Program-made: the position numbers and the translations under genes
Notes under the pieces: generated by a model
What the model was told of the DNA's origin: nothing
What the model saw: only the letters and a program-made list of their open reading frames with translations
The model's database searches: none
Shown here: positions 43,433-53,322 of the stretch, in pieces
Layout: each line of letters opens with the position of its first letter
Numbering within the stretch: position 1 is the stretch's first letter
Assembly (NCBI GenBank): GCA_007994965.1
Contig: VOPW01000001.1
Location: 744,001-808,000, forward strand
Length of the DNA: 64,000 nucleotides
From: Piscinibacter aquaticus
Lineage (GTDB): Bacteria > Pseudomonadota > Gammaproteobacteria > Burkholderiales > Burkholderiaceae_C
Reading direction: 5' to 3'

Positions 43433-43981
43433 CTACTTCGCCGGCTTCTCGACGTAGCGCTCCACGCCCACCGCCTCCATGCGGTAGCTGCTGACGCCCA
43501 TGAAGGTGTCGGAGCGCAGCGTGCGCAGGGTGCCGTCGATCCACACCGTGTCCATCGACTTGAAGCCCTTGGTCGGCGTCTTCGGCTTGACGTGGATGAT
43601 CTGGTTGGCCGGCGGCGGCGGCGAGTGGATGCAGGCGCCGAAGTAGGGCACGAGCAGGAACTCGGTCATGCCGTTCTTGCCTTCCTCCAGCGGCACGATG
43701 TAGCCGGGGATGCGGATCGCGCGGCCGTCCATCTTGTTGTTGACCGGCGCGTTGTCCCAGACCTCGCGCATCTTCTTCAGCATGGCCGCGGCCTTCGGGT
43801 CGGCATCGCTGAGCACGCCGAAGTTCATGTCCTTGAACTGCTTCAGCGGATCCCAGTCGGCCGGCACCAGCTCGTCCCAGCTGATCTCGGTGTGGCCGGC
43901 GCGAGGGGCCGGCTTGTCCTGGGCCTGCGCGAGTGGCGCCATCAGCGCAAGCGCCAGCAATCCGGTGAGCCATGTCTTCAT
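43433..43981 (-). CDS. DUF3299 periplasmic protein of the zinc operon
   Basis: The signal peptide MKTWLTGLLALALMAPLAQA precedes a family domain with ISWDELVPADWDP, IRIPGYIVPLE, FLLVPYFGACIHSPPPPANQ and DTFMGVSSYRM. A conserved Cys-x-His (CIH) could bind metal. AGGAAGG lies about seven bases before this ATG. It is the last gene of the zinc operon, next to a MacB-like ABC pair. A similar gene accompanies the Vibrio Zrg zinc system as I recall. Role unknown. Confidence 0.85.
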   Translation of the reverse strand: MKTWLTGLLALALMAPLAQAQDKPAPRAGHTEISWDELVPADWDPLKQFKDMNFGVLSDADPKAAAMLKKMREVWDNAPVNNKMDGRAIRIPGYIVPLEEGKNGMTEFLLVPYFGACIHSPPPPANQIIHVKPKTPTKGFKSMDTVWIDGTLRTLRSDTFMGVSSYRMEAVGVERYVEKPAK

Positions 43982-43994
43982 CGCCATTCCTTCC

Positions 43995-45270
43995 TCAGCT
44001 TCGCGGCGCCAGCCCGTCGGCCAGCGAGAGTCGATAGGCGCGCACGCCCGGCACCGGAGCTGGCCAGCACGCCCGCGGCCAGCACGCCGGCCAGCAGCGC
44101 CCATTGCGTCGGGCTCGGTGCGGCCAGCGTCAGCGCCACGCCATAGTTCGTCTGCACCCAGGGGCCGGCGCCGCCGATCAGCGCAGCACTGGCGATCACG
44201 CCCAGCACCACGCCGGCCAGCGTGACCAGCAGCCCTTCGAGCGCCAGCAGCAGCAGCACATGGCGCGGCCCGGCGCCCACCGCGCGCAGCACCGCCAGCT
44301 CGCGGCGGCGTTCGTTGAGGCCGGCGAGCACCGTGGCCACCAGGCCGGCCAGGCTGACCAGCGCGACCAGGCCCGACAGCGCCAGCAGCAGCTTCTCGCC
44401 GACGCCGACCACCGTCCAGAGTTCGTCGAGTGCGACGCCCGGCAGCACCGCCATCAGCGGCTCGCCCTCGTACTCGTTGACGAAGCGCTGCACGTTGAAC
44501 ACCGCCGCGCGCCCCTTCAGGCCGACCAGCGCGGCCGTCACCTGCTTCGGTTCGAGATCGAACTTGCGCGCCTGCTCGGCCGGGATGGCGATGCCCTTCA
44601 TCGGCACGCCCGCCGACCAGTCGAGGTGGATCGCCTCCAGCGCCTGCAGGCTGATGTGCACCGTGCGGTCCACCGGCGTGCCGGTGGGCGCGAGGATGCC
44701 GACCACGGTGAACGGCTTGTCGGCATGTTCGCTGCCGGGCAGCGTGCCGCTGCCGTGCGCGAGCACGATGCGGCTGCCGATCGTGTAGTTCAGGCGCTGC
44801 GCCACCTCGGCGCCGAGCACCGCGCCGTACAGGCCGTCGAGATCGCCCGTGAAGGGCGTGCCCTGCGCCAGCGTCAGCGGCTGCTGCTCGCCGTAGCGGA
44901 AGCGCTCGAAGTAGGCCGGCGTCGTGCCCAGCACCGGAAAGCCGCGGTGCGAATCGCCCAGCGACAACGGCACCACCCACGCCACCGCGCGGTGCTGCTC
45001 GATGGCGCGCAGGCTGTCCATGCGGATGCTGTTGGTCGCGCCGCCGAGGCGGAAGACCGCATAGAGCATCAGCTGGATCGGGCCGGTGCGCGCGCCGACG
45101 ACGAGATCGGTGCCGCTGACCGCGCTGGTGAAGTTGTCGCGTACGTCCAGGCGCACGCGCTCGAAGCTCAGCAGCAGCAGCGTGGCCAGCGCGATCGACA
45201 GCGCCACCAGCGACAGCGTGCCGCGCCGGTTCCAGGCGCTGGCGGCTGCGAGGGCCGGCAGGCTCGTCAT
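43995..45270 (-). CDS. FtsX/MacB-type ABC permease (Zrg-like)
   Basis: About 425 residues: one N-terminal helix, a large periplasmic domain (residues about 45-265) and three C-terminal helices (LLLALSGLVALVSLAGLVATVL), the MacB-type layout. NERRRELAVLRAVGA is the coupling motif. A break near 44058 restores PGVRAYRLSLADGLAPRS. ATGA overlap with the ATPase. In this operon it probably belongs to a zinc-linked transport or metalloprotein-handling system. Confidence 0.88.
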
Positions 45271-45962
45271 GCGGCAGCCCCGTGCGTGGCGCGGTTGAGC
45301 TCGGGCAGCGAGAGCGCGCGGTCGAAGCGGCCGGCGAGGCGCTCGTCGTGGCTGACGAAGACCAGCGTGCTGCCGCCGGCGCGGCACTCGCCGAGCAGGA
45401 CTTCCATGAAGCCGTCGCGCAACGCGGCATCGAGCGCCGAGGTCGGCTCGTCGGCGATCACCACCTCCGGGGCGCCGATCAGCGCGCGCGCCGCGGCCAC
45501 GCGCTGCTGCTGGCCGACCGAAAGTTCGCTGGCCCGCCGCGCCCAGGCGTCCTGCGGCAGGCCGATGCGCTGCAGCAGCGTGCGCGCCTGCGCCGTCGGC
45601 GAGCCGCTGCGCTGCGTGGCACTCGCGCTGCGGGCCGGCGAGAAGCGGCAGCCGAGCAGCACGTTGTCGATCACCGGCAGCCAGGGCAGCAGGTTGAACT
45701 GCTGGAACAGGTAGCCCGTGCTCGGCGCGATGGCGATCGCGCGCGGCGGCGGGCAGTTCGGCCCAGTCGAGGCCAGCCAGCGCCACGCGGCCCTCGCGTG
45801 GCAGCAGCACGCCGGCCAGCAGCGACAGCAGCGTGCTCTGCCGCAGCCGCTCGGGCCGTGCAGGAAGACGGTCTCGCCGGCGGCGACGTCGAGCGCATCG
45901 ATGGCCAGCACGTCGCGCGTGGCGCGCGGCCAGGCATAGCGGACGTCGCGCAGCGAGATCAC
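45267..45962 (-). CDS. ABC ATPase of the Zrg-like system (LolD/MacB type)
   Basis: About 230 residues: Walker A HGPSGCGKST (after a correction near 45849), Q-loop FQQFNLLPWLPV, signature ELSVGQQQRVAAARAL and Walker B VVIADEPTSALD. The GTG start overlaps the ZrgA stop (GTGA), and the end overlaps the permease start. Another break lies near 45760. Confidence 0.88.
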   Translation of the reverse strand: MISLRDVRYAWPRATRDVLAIDALDVAAGETVFLHGPSGCGRARCCRCWPACCCHARAAWRWLASTGPNCPPPRAIAIAPSTGYLFQQFNLLPWLPVIDNVLLGCRFSPARSASATQRSGSPTAQARTLLQRIGLPQDAWARRASELSVGQQQRVAAARALIGAPEVVIADEPTSALDAALRDGFMEVLLGECRAGGSTLVFVSHDERLAGRFDRALSLPELNRATHGAAA

Positions 45963-46469
45963 CGCGGCAGGTCGATGCGTTGCGCCGGCCGCTTCAGCAC
46001 GATCTTGCGCTGGCCTTGGGCGCGGCCACCTGCACGTCGAGGCGCGACAGGCGCGCGAAGGCCTTGAACAGGCCGGCATCGACGAAGGCAGGCGCGGCTG
46101 GCAGCGGAAGACGAACTCGCCTTCGAGATCGCCGTGGCCATCGTCCTTGGCGGCCGGCGCGCTGCCGAGCTTCAGCGGGGCGGATTCGAGCGTCACCGAG
46201 GACAGCACGCAGCCCGCGGCCGGGTCGATGGTGAACAACTGATCGGCGGCACGTAGCGTGGCCACGGCCTTCTCGGCGGCGCGTTTCTCGGCATCGCTGC
46301 GCGGTGCGCGCTCGAAGCCGAGCAGGCCATCGAGCGGCGTGTCGAGCGCGATCGTCAGCGTCGAGCCTTCCAGCGCGACATCGAGTCGCGCGGCGCCGTG
46401 TTCGTGAGCCTTGCCGGCCCAGGCGGGCGCCGTGGCGACGAGGGCGAGCATCAGGAGCGTCTTCTTCAT
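45959..46469 (-). CDS. zrgA: ZrgA-like DUF2796 periplasmic zinc protein
   Basis: Signal peptide MKKTLLMLALVATAPAWAG, then KAHEHGAARLDVALEGSTLT and DTPLDGLLGFERAP, the DUF2796 hallmark, with a His-rich N-terminus suited to zinc. An internal acidic/His stretch (DDGHGD) follows. Breaks lie near 46090 and 46010. ZrgA in Vibrio cholerae belongs to a zinc-induced uptake system; the link is by family and context. ATGA overlap with znuA. Confidence 0.82.
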
Positions 46470-47362
46470 GGTCTGGCCTTGATCGAATCACGCAGCGCAC
46501 CGGCGATCGCGTCGACGTTGTGCGCCATCAGCTCGAGGTAGGTGGCGGCGCCCTTGCCGGGCGCCGAGAGCGCATCCGAATACAGCGTGCCGCCGACCTG
46601 CGCGCCGGTTTCCTGCGCGATGCGCTCGATGCTGCGCCGGTCGGTGATGTTCTCGACGAACAGCGCGCGCCCGGTGCAGCCGCACCTGGCGGATCACCGC
46701 GGCGACGCCGGCGGCCGAGGCCTCGCTCTCGGTATTCCAACTGCGCGGCGCAATGAAGGTGATGCCGTAGGCGTCGCCGAGGTAGCCGAAGGCGTCGTGC
46801 GTGGTGACCACGCGGCGCTGCTCGCGCGGGATGGCGTCGAGGGCGGCGCGCGAGCGGGCATCGAGCTCGGCCGGGCGCGCGGTGTAGGCCTTCGCCCGTG
46901 CATCGATGGCCACCGCCTGCGCCGGGGCCAGCGCCACCAGTGCAGCGCGGATGTTCTCCACGTAGCGCTGCGCATGCACGAGGCTCTGCCAGCATGCGGA
47001 TCGACGCTGCGGCCCGCACGCCGCGGCACGATGCCCTGCGTCGCCTCGACCACCTTGCCGCGGTAGCCGGAGGCGCGCACGAGGCGATCGATCCAGCCTT
47101 CGAAGTGCAGGCCGTTGACGATCACCAGGTCGGCCTTCGCGAGCCGCTGCGCATCGGCCGGCGTCGGCTCGAACACATGCGCATCGGCATTCGGGCCGAC
47201 CAGCGCGTGCACCTGCGCCGCATCGCCGGCCACCTCGCGCGCGATGTCGGCGAGGATGGAGAAGCTCGCCACGACCTGCAGCGGCTTCGTCGTCTGCGCG
47301 TGCAGCGGCAAGGCCGCGGCCATCAGGGCCAGGGCGATCGAGAAAAAACGAAGGCGGTTCAT
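46466..47362 (-). CDS. znuA: Zinc ABC transporter substrate-binding protein
   Basis: The signal peptide ends LPLHA. The cluster A-I fold carries metal ligands in VGPNADAHVFEP, DPHAWQSL, TTHDAFGYL and near SDALSAPG. A break near 46994 restores a CCTGG site (DPHAWQ); another is near 46683. There is no long His-rich loop as in E. coli ZnuA. Binds zinc in the periplasm for ZnuBC. Confidence 0.9.
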
Positions 47363-47370
47363 CGGAAGAC

Positions 47371-48247
47371 TCAGGCGATGCGGTGCGCGCGCAGCGCGAT
47401 GCGGCGGGCGAGCAGGCTGTCGTGCCGGCCGGTGGCCAGCGACACGAGGTAGGCGGCACCCGCCAGCAGCACGATCGCCGGGCCCGAGGGCAACTGCAGG
47501 TGGTAGCTCAGCAGCAACCCGCCGGTGGCGCTGAGCAGCGCGATCAGCGTGGCCACGGCCGCCGGGCTCCACACCTCGCGCGCCCAGAAGCGCGCCGCGG
47601 TGGCCGGCAGCATCATCAGGCCCACCGCCATCAGGGTGCCCAGCGCCTGGAAGCCGGCGACGAGGTTGAGCACGACGAGGCCGAGAAAGACGAAGTGCAG
47701 CGTGCGTTCGGCTCCGCCGACCGAGCGCAGGAAGCCGGGGTCGACGCTGGCCACCAGCAGCGGCCGGTAGGCTGCTGCCACCACCAGCAGCGTCACGCTC
47801 GCCACGCCGGCCACCGTGACCAGCGCGGCATCGTCGACGGCCAGGATGCTGCCGAACAGCACGTGCATCAGGTCGACCGGGCTGCCGTGCGTGGAGACGA
47901 TCAGCACGCCGGCGGCCAGCGCGATCAGGTAGAAGGCGGCAAAGCTGGCGTCCTCGCGCTGCGTGGTGACCTGCGCCACCCAGCCCGCGAGCACCGCCAC
48001 CAGCAGCGCGGCGGCGAGGCCGCCGGCGCCCATCGCCGGCAGCGAGAAGCCGGCGATCGCGAAGCCGATCGCGGCGCCGGGCAGCACGGCGTGCGCCATC
48101 GCATCGCCCATCAGGCTCATGCGGCGCAGCACCAGCAGCGTGCCCATCGGCGCGCTGCCGAGTGCGAGCGCCAGGGCAGGCCACCAGCGCGCGGCGCATG
48201 AAGCCGAATTCGGCGAACGGCTGGATGATGAGTTCGTAGAGGCCCAT
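47371..48247 (-). CDS. znuB: Zinc ABC transporter permease
   Basis: About 290 residues with seven to eight helices. Family motifs: RRMSLMGDAMAHAVLPGAAI and GFQALGTLMAVGLMMLPA. A break near 48175 is an extra C within a CCTGG site. It lies eight bases after the ATPase gene and eight before znuA on the minus strand. Confidence 0.92.
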
Positions 48248-48254
48248 GTGCGCG

Positions 48255-48998
48255 CCTCAGGCCTTCTCGCAGACGGGCGCGGATTCGTCCCAGCGTTCGG
48301 CCATCTGCCGCGCGCGGAACAGGTTCTCGGCGCGCAGCACCTGCGCGGTCGGGCCCAAGCCACCGGCTCGCGGGCCAGCAGCAGCGCCTGCGGAAAGTGC
48401 TCACGCACCAGCTCCATGTCGTGCAGCACCGCCACCACGGTACGTGCCTCGCCATGCCAGCGGCGCACCACCGCCAGCAGGTCGGCGCTGGTGCGGGCGT
48501 CGATCGCGTTGAAGGGCTCGTCGAGCAGGATCAGCTGGGCGTCCTGCAGCAGCACCCGCGCGAACAGCACGCGCTGGAACTGGCCCACCGAGAGTTCGCC
48601 GATGCGCCGCTGCTCGAAGCCGCCCAGCCCGACCGAGGCCAGCGCCTCGCGGGCGCGCTCGCGCGCAGCGGCGCGTCGATCGCACCGAAGGCACCGCGGC
48701 GCGGCCAGTGGCCGAGCGAGACGAGGTCGAGCACGCCGAGCGGAAAGCTGCGGTCGATCTGCGATTGCTGCGGCAGGTAGGCGACGCGGCCGACGAGTTC
48801 CGGCGCGATCTCGATGCGGCCCGAGCTCAGCGGCAGGCGGCCGGCCAGTGCGTCCAGCAGGCTGCTCTTGCCGGCGCCGTTGGGGCCGATCACGGCGGTG
48901 AGCGAGCCCATCGCCAGCTCGCCGCTGAGGTGGTGCACCGCCGGGTGGCGCTGGTGCGTCACCGTCAGGTCGATCACGCGGACGGCGCTGGCGCTCAT
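48255..48998 (-). CDS. znuC: Zinc ABC transporter ATPase
   Basis: About 247 residues: Walker A GPNGAGKSSLL, signature ELSVGQFQRVLFARVLLQD, Walker B LILLDEPFNAID and H-loop VLHDMELV. Breaks near 48665 and 48358. The ATG overlaps the stop of the His-rich peptide gene (ATGA), so the two are translationally coupled. Confidence 0.92.
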
Positions 48999-49210
48999 GC
49001 GGCGAGGTCCGTCAACGCCCAGGCCACGGCGCCCCACAGCAGGGCCAGCGCCGCCAGCGCCGCGGCGACGCGGGTGGCGGCCCCGCTCATCAGCACGCTG
49101 GGCAGCACGGCTTCGCGCGGGGCCGGCACGGACGCGTGTCCATGCCCGTGGCCGTGCCCGTGCCCGTGGTGGTGCGCGTGGCCGTGGTCGTGCGCGTGAT
49201 CGTGCTTCAT
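48995..49210 (-). CDS. His-rich small membrane protein of the zinc operon
   Basis: 71 residues. The first 25 are almost only His, Gly, Asp and Ala (about 12 histidines), an evident metal-binding tail. One predicted helix near the C-terminus (VAAALAALALLWGAVAWAL) would anchor it. ATGA overlaps join it to zur upstream and znuC downstream, leaving little room for doubt that it is translated. It may buffer zinc or donate it at the membrane. I know no named family. Confidence 0.8.
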   Translation of the reverse strand: MKHDHAHDHGHAHHHGHGHGHGHGHASVPAPREAVLPSVLMSGAATRVAAALAALALLWGAVAWALTDLAA

Positions 49211-49627
49211 GCCGCCGCTCCCGCGCACTCGGCGCAGCGCCCGCGCAGCGTCAGCTCGTGCTGCTCGACGCGAAATCCGGCGGGCGCCGGGCGCTCGATG
49301 CCGCCCGGGCAGCCGTGGATCGGGAAGACCCGGTCGCAGGCGGTGCAGTGGAAATGATGGTGGTGGTGCGCATGGCCCCGCGCCGGGGCGTGGCTGCACG
49401 GCGCCTCGAAGCGCGCCGCCGCCCTGGCCCGGCAGGTCGACGCGCACCACCTGCGACTCCTCGTGCAGCGCACGCAGCTGCCGGTAGACGGTGGAGAGGT
49501 TCAGCGTCGGCACCTCGGCACGCGCCAGCTCGAGGATCTCGGCGGGCGCCAGAGAGCGGCCGCTGTCGACCAGCGAGCGCAGCACGGCCTCTTTCTGGCG
49601 GGTCTGGCGGGAGGGGCGGGTTTCCAT
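49207..49627 (-). CDS. zur: Fur-family zinc uptake regulator Zur
   Basis: About 139 residues. The winged helix reads RQKEAVLRSLVDSGRSLAPA and NLSTVYRQLRAL. The dimerisation domain has a His stretch (GHAHHHHHFHC) and two CxxC zinc sites (CTAC and CAEC). One break lies near 49425. First gene of the operon, 18 bases downstream of a palindrome, so self-repression with zinc is expected. Confidence 0.9.
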
Positions 49628-49645
49628 GCAGGTCGGCATCTTATT

Positions 49646-49665
49646 GCAAATGCACTTGCATTTGC
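49646..49665 (-). promoter_or_regulatory. Zur operator
   Basis: GCAAATGCACTTGCATTTGC is a 20-base palindrome, perfect except for the two central bases. It lies 18 bases before the zur ATG and just after the kefC-like stop. Base content (A/T-rich in GC-rich DNA) and position fit a Zur box controlling the whole zinc operon. Confidence 0.82.
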
Positions 49666-49693
49666 CGTGCGAGCCCGGAACCCGAGCGCGGGG

Positions 49694-51498
49694 TCAGGAC
49701 AAGCCGCGGTGCTGGCGCGCCTCCTCGCGCTCGCGGGCGAACTGCTCCTCGAGCTGCTGGCGGCCCTGCTTGGCGATGGCGATCAGCTGGTCGGGGTCGC
49801 CCGAGTGCGGGCGCATCTGCTCGACCAGCTCGATGTTGTGGCGGCGAAAGCGCATTGCCAGCGTGCGCGCCTGGTGGCGCTCGAAGCCCAGCGCCTCGAG
49901 CGCGCTGCGGCCGCTCATCAGCGCCGAATCGAGGGTCTCGCGCTCGACCGCCTCGATGCCGAGCGCGCGCAGCTGGTAGTAGTGCGCCACGTTGCGGGCG
50001 CGGGCCACGATGGTCAGCCGCGGGAAGTGCTCGCGCACCAGCTTGGCCACCGCCACGCTCTGCGCCACGTCGTCGATGGCGAGCACGAACAGGCGTGCCT
50101 TGTCGGCGCCGGCGCTGCGCAGCAGGTCCAGCCGCGAGGCGTCGCCGTAGTACACCGGCCAGCCGAAGCGGCGCACCGCCTCCACCTGCTCGGCGTCGTG
50201 CTCCAGCACGGTGGCCGAGAAGCCGCTGGCGAACAGCAGCCGGCCGACGATCTGCCCGTAGCGCCCGAAGCCGGCGATGATCACCGGCGCCGCATGGGCG
50301 GTGTCGATGGTGTCGTAGGCCGCCTCGCCCGCCGCGGCCGCATGCCGTCGCGACCAGAAGCGGTCGGACAGCAGCAGCACCAGCGGCGTCAGCAGCATCG
50401 ACAGTGCCACCGCCGCCACCAGCAGCGAGGACGTCGGCGCGTCGATCACGTTCGCGCCGGCGGCGGTCTGGAACACCACGAAGCCGAACTCGCCGCCTTG
50501 CGCGAGCAGGATCACGAAGGGCGGGCGCTCGCCGGCCGGGATCGGCATCGTGCGGCCCATCGCCCACAGCACCGCGGCCTTGACGATCAGGAAGCCGGCG
50601 ACGATCGCCGCCACGAGCAGCGGCTGCGCCAGCACCACCGCGAAGTCGATGCTCATGCCGACCGCAATGAAGAACAGGCCGAGCAGCAGGCCCTTGAAGG
50701 GCTCGATGTCGGTTTCCAGCTCGCGGCGGTACTCGCTCTCGGCCAGCAGCACGCCGGCGAGGAAGGCGCCCAGCGCCATCGACAGGCCGACCGACTGCAT
50801 CAGCGCGGCGGTGGCCACCACCAGCAGCAGCGAGGCGGCGGTGAAGATCTCCGGCGTGCGGCTGCGCGCGATCCAGCGCAGCGCCGGGCGCAGCAGCAGC
50901 CGACCGCCGAGCACGATGATCGCGATCACGCCGGCGGCCTTGGCGGCGCCCCACCAGCCGTGGCCCGCCTCCTGCGCACCGGCGGCGGCCAGCAGCGGCA
51001 CGAAGGCGAGGATGGGGATGGCCGCCACGTCCTGCAGCAGCATCACGCTGAGCACGCCCTGGCCGGAGGTGGTGGCCATCAGGTTGCGCTCGGCGAGCAC
51101 GCCCAGGCCGATCGCGGTGGAGCTCATCGCGAGGCCCAGCGCCGCCACCAGCGCGATGTGCCAGTCGATGCCGAAGGCCACGGCCACGCCCGTCATCAGC
51201 GCCGCCGAGCCGAACAGCTGCACGCTGCCCCAGCCGAAGATCGGCCGGCGCAGCGCCCACAGCCGCCGCGGCTCGAGCTCCAGGCCGACGAGGAAGAGCA
51301 TCAGCACCACGCCGAACTCGGCGAAGTGCAGCATGTCCTGCGGATCCGACACCAGCTTCAGGCCCCAGGGCCCGATGACGATGCCGGCGGCCAGATACCC
51401 GATGATCGAGCCCAGTCCCAGCGCCTTGGCCAGCGGCACCGCGAGCACGGCGGCGGCGAGGTAGACCAGCTGCCGGTCAGCCAGTTGCCGTGGTCCAT
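49694..51498 (-). CDS. CPA2 cation/proton antiporter, KefB/KefC type
   Basis: About 600 residues. Twelve or more helices form a Na/H exchanger domain (GYLAAGIVIGPWGL, FGVVLMLFLVGLELEP, LAQGGEFGFVVFQ). A TrkA-N domain follows (VIIAGFGRYGQIVGRLL), then a charged tail. This is a glutathione-gated K+ efflux layout. One break near 51475. The ATG overlaps the KefF-like stop (ATGA). Confidence 0.9.
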
Positions 51499-52115
51499 CA
51501 GGGCGCCTCCGTGGCCGCCGGGCGCGCGCTGGCGGGCACCTCGCAGGCCACGCACTCGGGCAGGTCGTCGATTTCGGGCCGAGGCCGGATAACTCGCCAG
51601 CCGTTCGGCGTAGAGCCTCGCGTGCTCGGTGATCGCCGCATCGTCCGCATGGTGCGCACCGTGCAGCACCAGCGGCGGCAGGAAGCGCATGCCGCACAGC
51701 GCGGCAGTCTGCTCCACCGGCGGCAGGAAGGCGTCGAAGAAGTAGCGGTTGTAGCCGTCGGGCCGGTAGGCCTGCGGGTCGCCGCCGGTGGAGACGGCCA
51801 GCCACAGGTCCTGCCGCGCAGCGCATCGCCGCCCGGGCCGTAGGCCCAGCCGAAGGCCAGCACCTCGTCGAGCCAGAGCTTCATCAGCGGCGGCATCGCA
51901 TACCAGTGCAGCGGGTGCTGCCAGACCACCAGCTTCGCCGCCGCCAGCCGCGCCCGTTCGGCGGCCGTGTCGATGTCGTAGTCGGGGTAGAGCGCATAGA
52001 GGTCTCGCACCTCGATGCGCCCGGGCGCCTGCGCGGCCAGCGCACCGGCGGCACGCATCATCGTGCGATTGACGCGCGACTGCTCCATCTGCGGGTGGGC
52101 GACGAGCACGAGCAC
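51498..52115 (-). CDS. KefF/KefG-like quinone oxidoreductase (antiporter ancillary)
   Basis: Flavodoxin-like protein of about 205 residues: VLVLVAHPQMEQSRVNRTM, VVWQHPLHWYAMPPLMKLWL and the FMN loop AVSTGGDPQAY. Breaks near 51815 (CCAGG site) and 51580. No ATG is in range; GTG 52115 (before LVLVAHPQ) is the likely start. Such proteins activate the adjacent Kef antiporter; translational coupling supports this. Confidence 0.82.
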   Translation of the reverse strand: MLVLVAHPQMEQSRVNRTMMRAAGALAAQAPGRIEVRDLYALYPDYDIDTAAERARLAAAKLVVWQHPLHWYAMPPLMKLWLDEVLAFGWAYGPGGDALRGRTCGWPSPPAATRRPTGPTATTATSSTPSCRRWSRLPRCAACASCRRWCCTVRTMRTMRRSPSTRGSTPNGWRVIRPRPEIDDLPECVACEVPASARPAATEAP

Positions 52116-52249
52116 TTCGGCGCCGGCGGCAGCCTCTCGTCGGAATCGGCGTGGGGTTGCAAGGGATGGGGAGGGGGTCGAGGTGCCGCTACCATACCCG
52201 CAAAGCTGTAAACAACGCCCGACAAACAACGACGAGGACGGAGGTCCGC

Positions 52250-52863
52250 ATGCCGGTGATCGTGGTGGCCAATCCCAAGGGAGGCGTTGGCAAGAGCACG
52301 CTGTCGACCAATCTCGCGGGCTATTTCGCCTCGCGCGGGCATGCGGTGATGCTCGGCGATGTGGACCGCCAGCAGTCGGCACTCACGTGGCTCGCGCTGC
52401 GCCCGCCGCAGCTGCCGGCCATCGGCGGCTGGGACACCCACGGCGAGGTGGTGCGCCCGCCCAAGGGCACGACGCATGTGGTGCTGGACACCCCGGCCGG
52501 CCTGCACGGCAAGCGGCTCGACGAAGTGATGAAGCTCGCCGACAAGGTGATCGTGCCGATCCAGCCCAGCATCTTCGACATCCACGCCACGCATGCCTTC
52601 GTCAACGAGCTGCTGGCGCACCGGCGCAGCGACAAGGTGAAGTTCGGCATCGTCTGCATGCGCGTGCGCGAGGGCACGCTGTCGGCCGATCACCTGCGTG
52701 CCTTCGTCGAGAAGCTGAAGGTGCCGCTGATCGGCCAGCTGCGCGACACGCAGAACTACGTGCACTGGCCGCGCGCGGCCTGACGCTGTGGGACGTGGCG
52801 CCCTCGCGCTTCGAGCGCGATCTGGCGCAATGGCAACCGATCATCGACTGGATCAACGCATGA
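52250..52863 (+). CDS. Orphan ParA/MinD-family ATPase
   Basis: About 205 residues. The deviant Walker A is NPKGGVGKST, with the signature lysine of the family; VVLDTPAGL is Walker B-like and VIVPIQPSIFDIHA a later family motif. A break near 52778 (G run) restores AARGLTLWDVAPSRFERDLA. No ParB partner is visible. It is coupled by ATGA to a MaoC hydratase. Confidence 0.88.
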
Positions 52864-53312
52864 GGGCCTTCGATTCGCTGGAAGCGCTCGCCGCCTGCCT
52901 CGGGCAGGAGGTCGGCACGAGCGACTGGATCACCATCACCCAGCGGCACATCGACGAGTTCGCCGAAGCGACCGGCGACCGGCAGTGGATCCACGTCGAT
53001 CCGGTGCGCGCAGCGGCCGGGCCCTTCGGCACGACCATTGCCCACGGCTTCCTCACGCTCTCGCTGCTGCCGCAGATGGCCGATTCGGCGATCGAGCTCG
53101 GCGGCGTGCGCATGGGCGTCAACTACGGGCTGAACAAGGTGCGCTTTCCCGCGCCGGTGCCGGTGGGCAGCCGGCTGCGCGGACACTTCAAGCTGACCGC
53201 CTTCGAGCCCATCGAAGGCGGCGCGCAGATCACGATGGAAGTCACGATGGAGCGCGAGGGTTCGGCCAAGCCGGTGTGCGTGGCCGAATCGCTGTCGCGC
53301 CGCTACGTCTGA
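52860..53312 (+). CDS. MaoC-like (R)-specific enoyl-CoA hydratase
   Basis: 150 residues with intact frame. The hydratase-2 motif reads FAEATGDRQWIHVDPVRA then GTTIAHGFLTLSLLP, containing the catalytic Asp and His. It hydrates trans-enoyl-CoA, often for polyhydroxyalkanoate or fatty-acid metabolism. The start overlaps the ParA-like stop; a functional link is unclear. Confidence 0.9.
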   Translation: MRAFDSLEALAACLGQEVGTSDWITITQRHIDEFAEATGDRQWIHVDPVRAAAGPFGTTIAHGFLTLSLLPQMADSAIELGGVRMGVNYGLNKVRFPAPVPVGSRLRGHFKLTAFEPIEGGAQITMEVTMEREGSAKPVCVAESLSRRYV

Positions 53313-53322
53313 GGAGCCGGCG

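Noticed and set aside
49136-49200. Alternating GTG/CCC-like repeat as a tandem DNA repeat or repeat protein on the plus strand
   Set aside because: It is the His-Gly codon run of the minus-strand His-rich gene.
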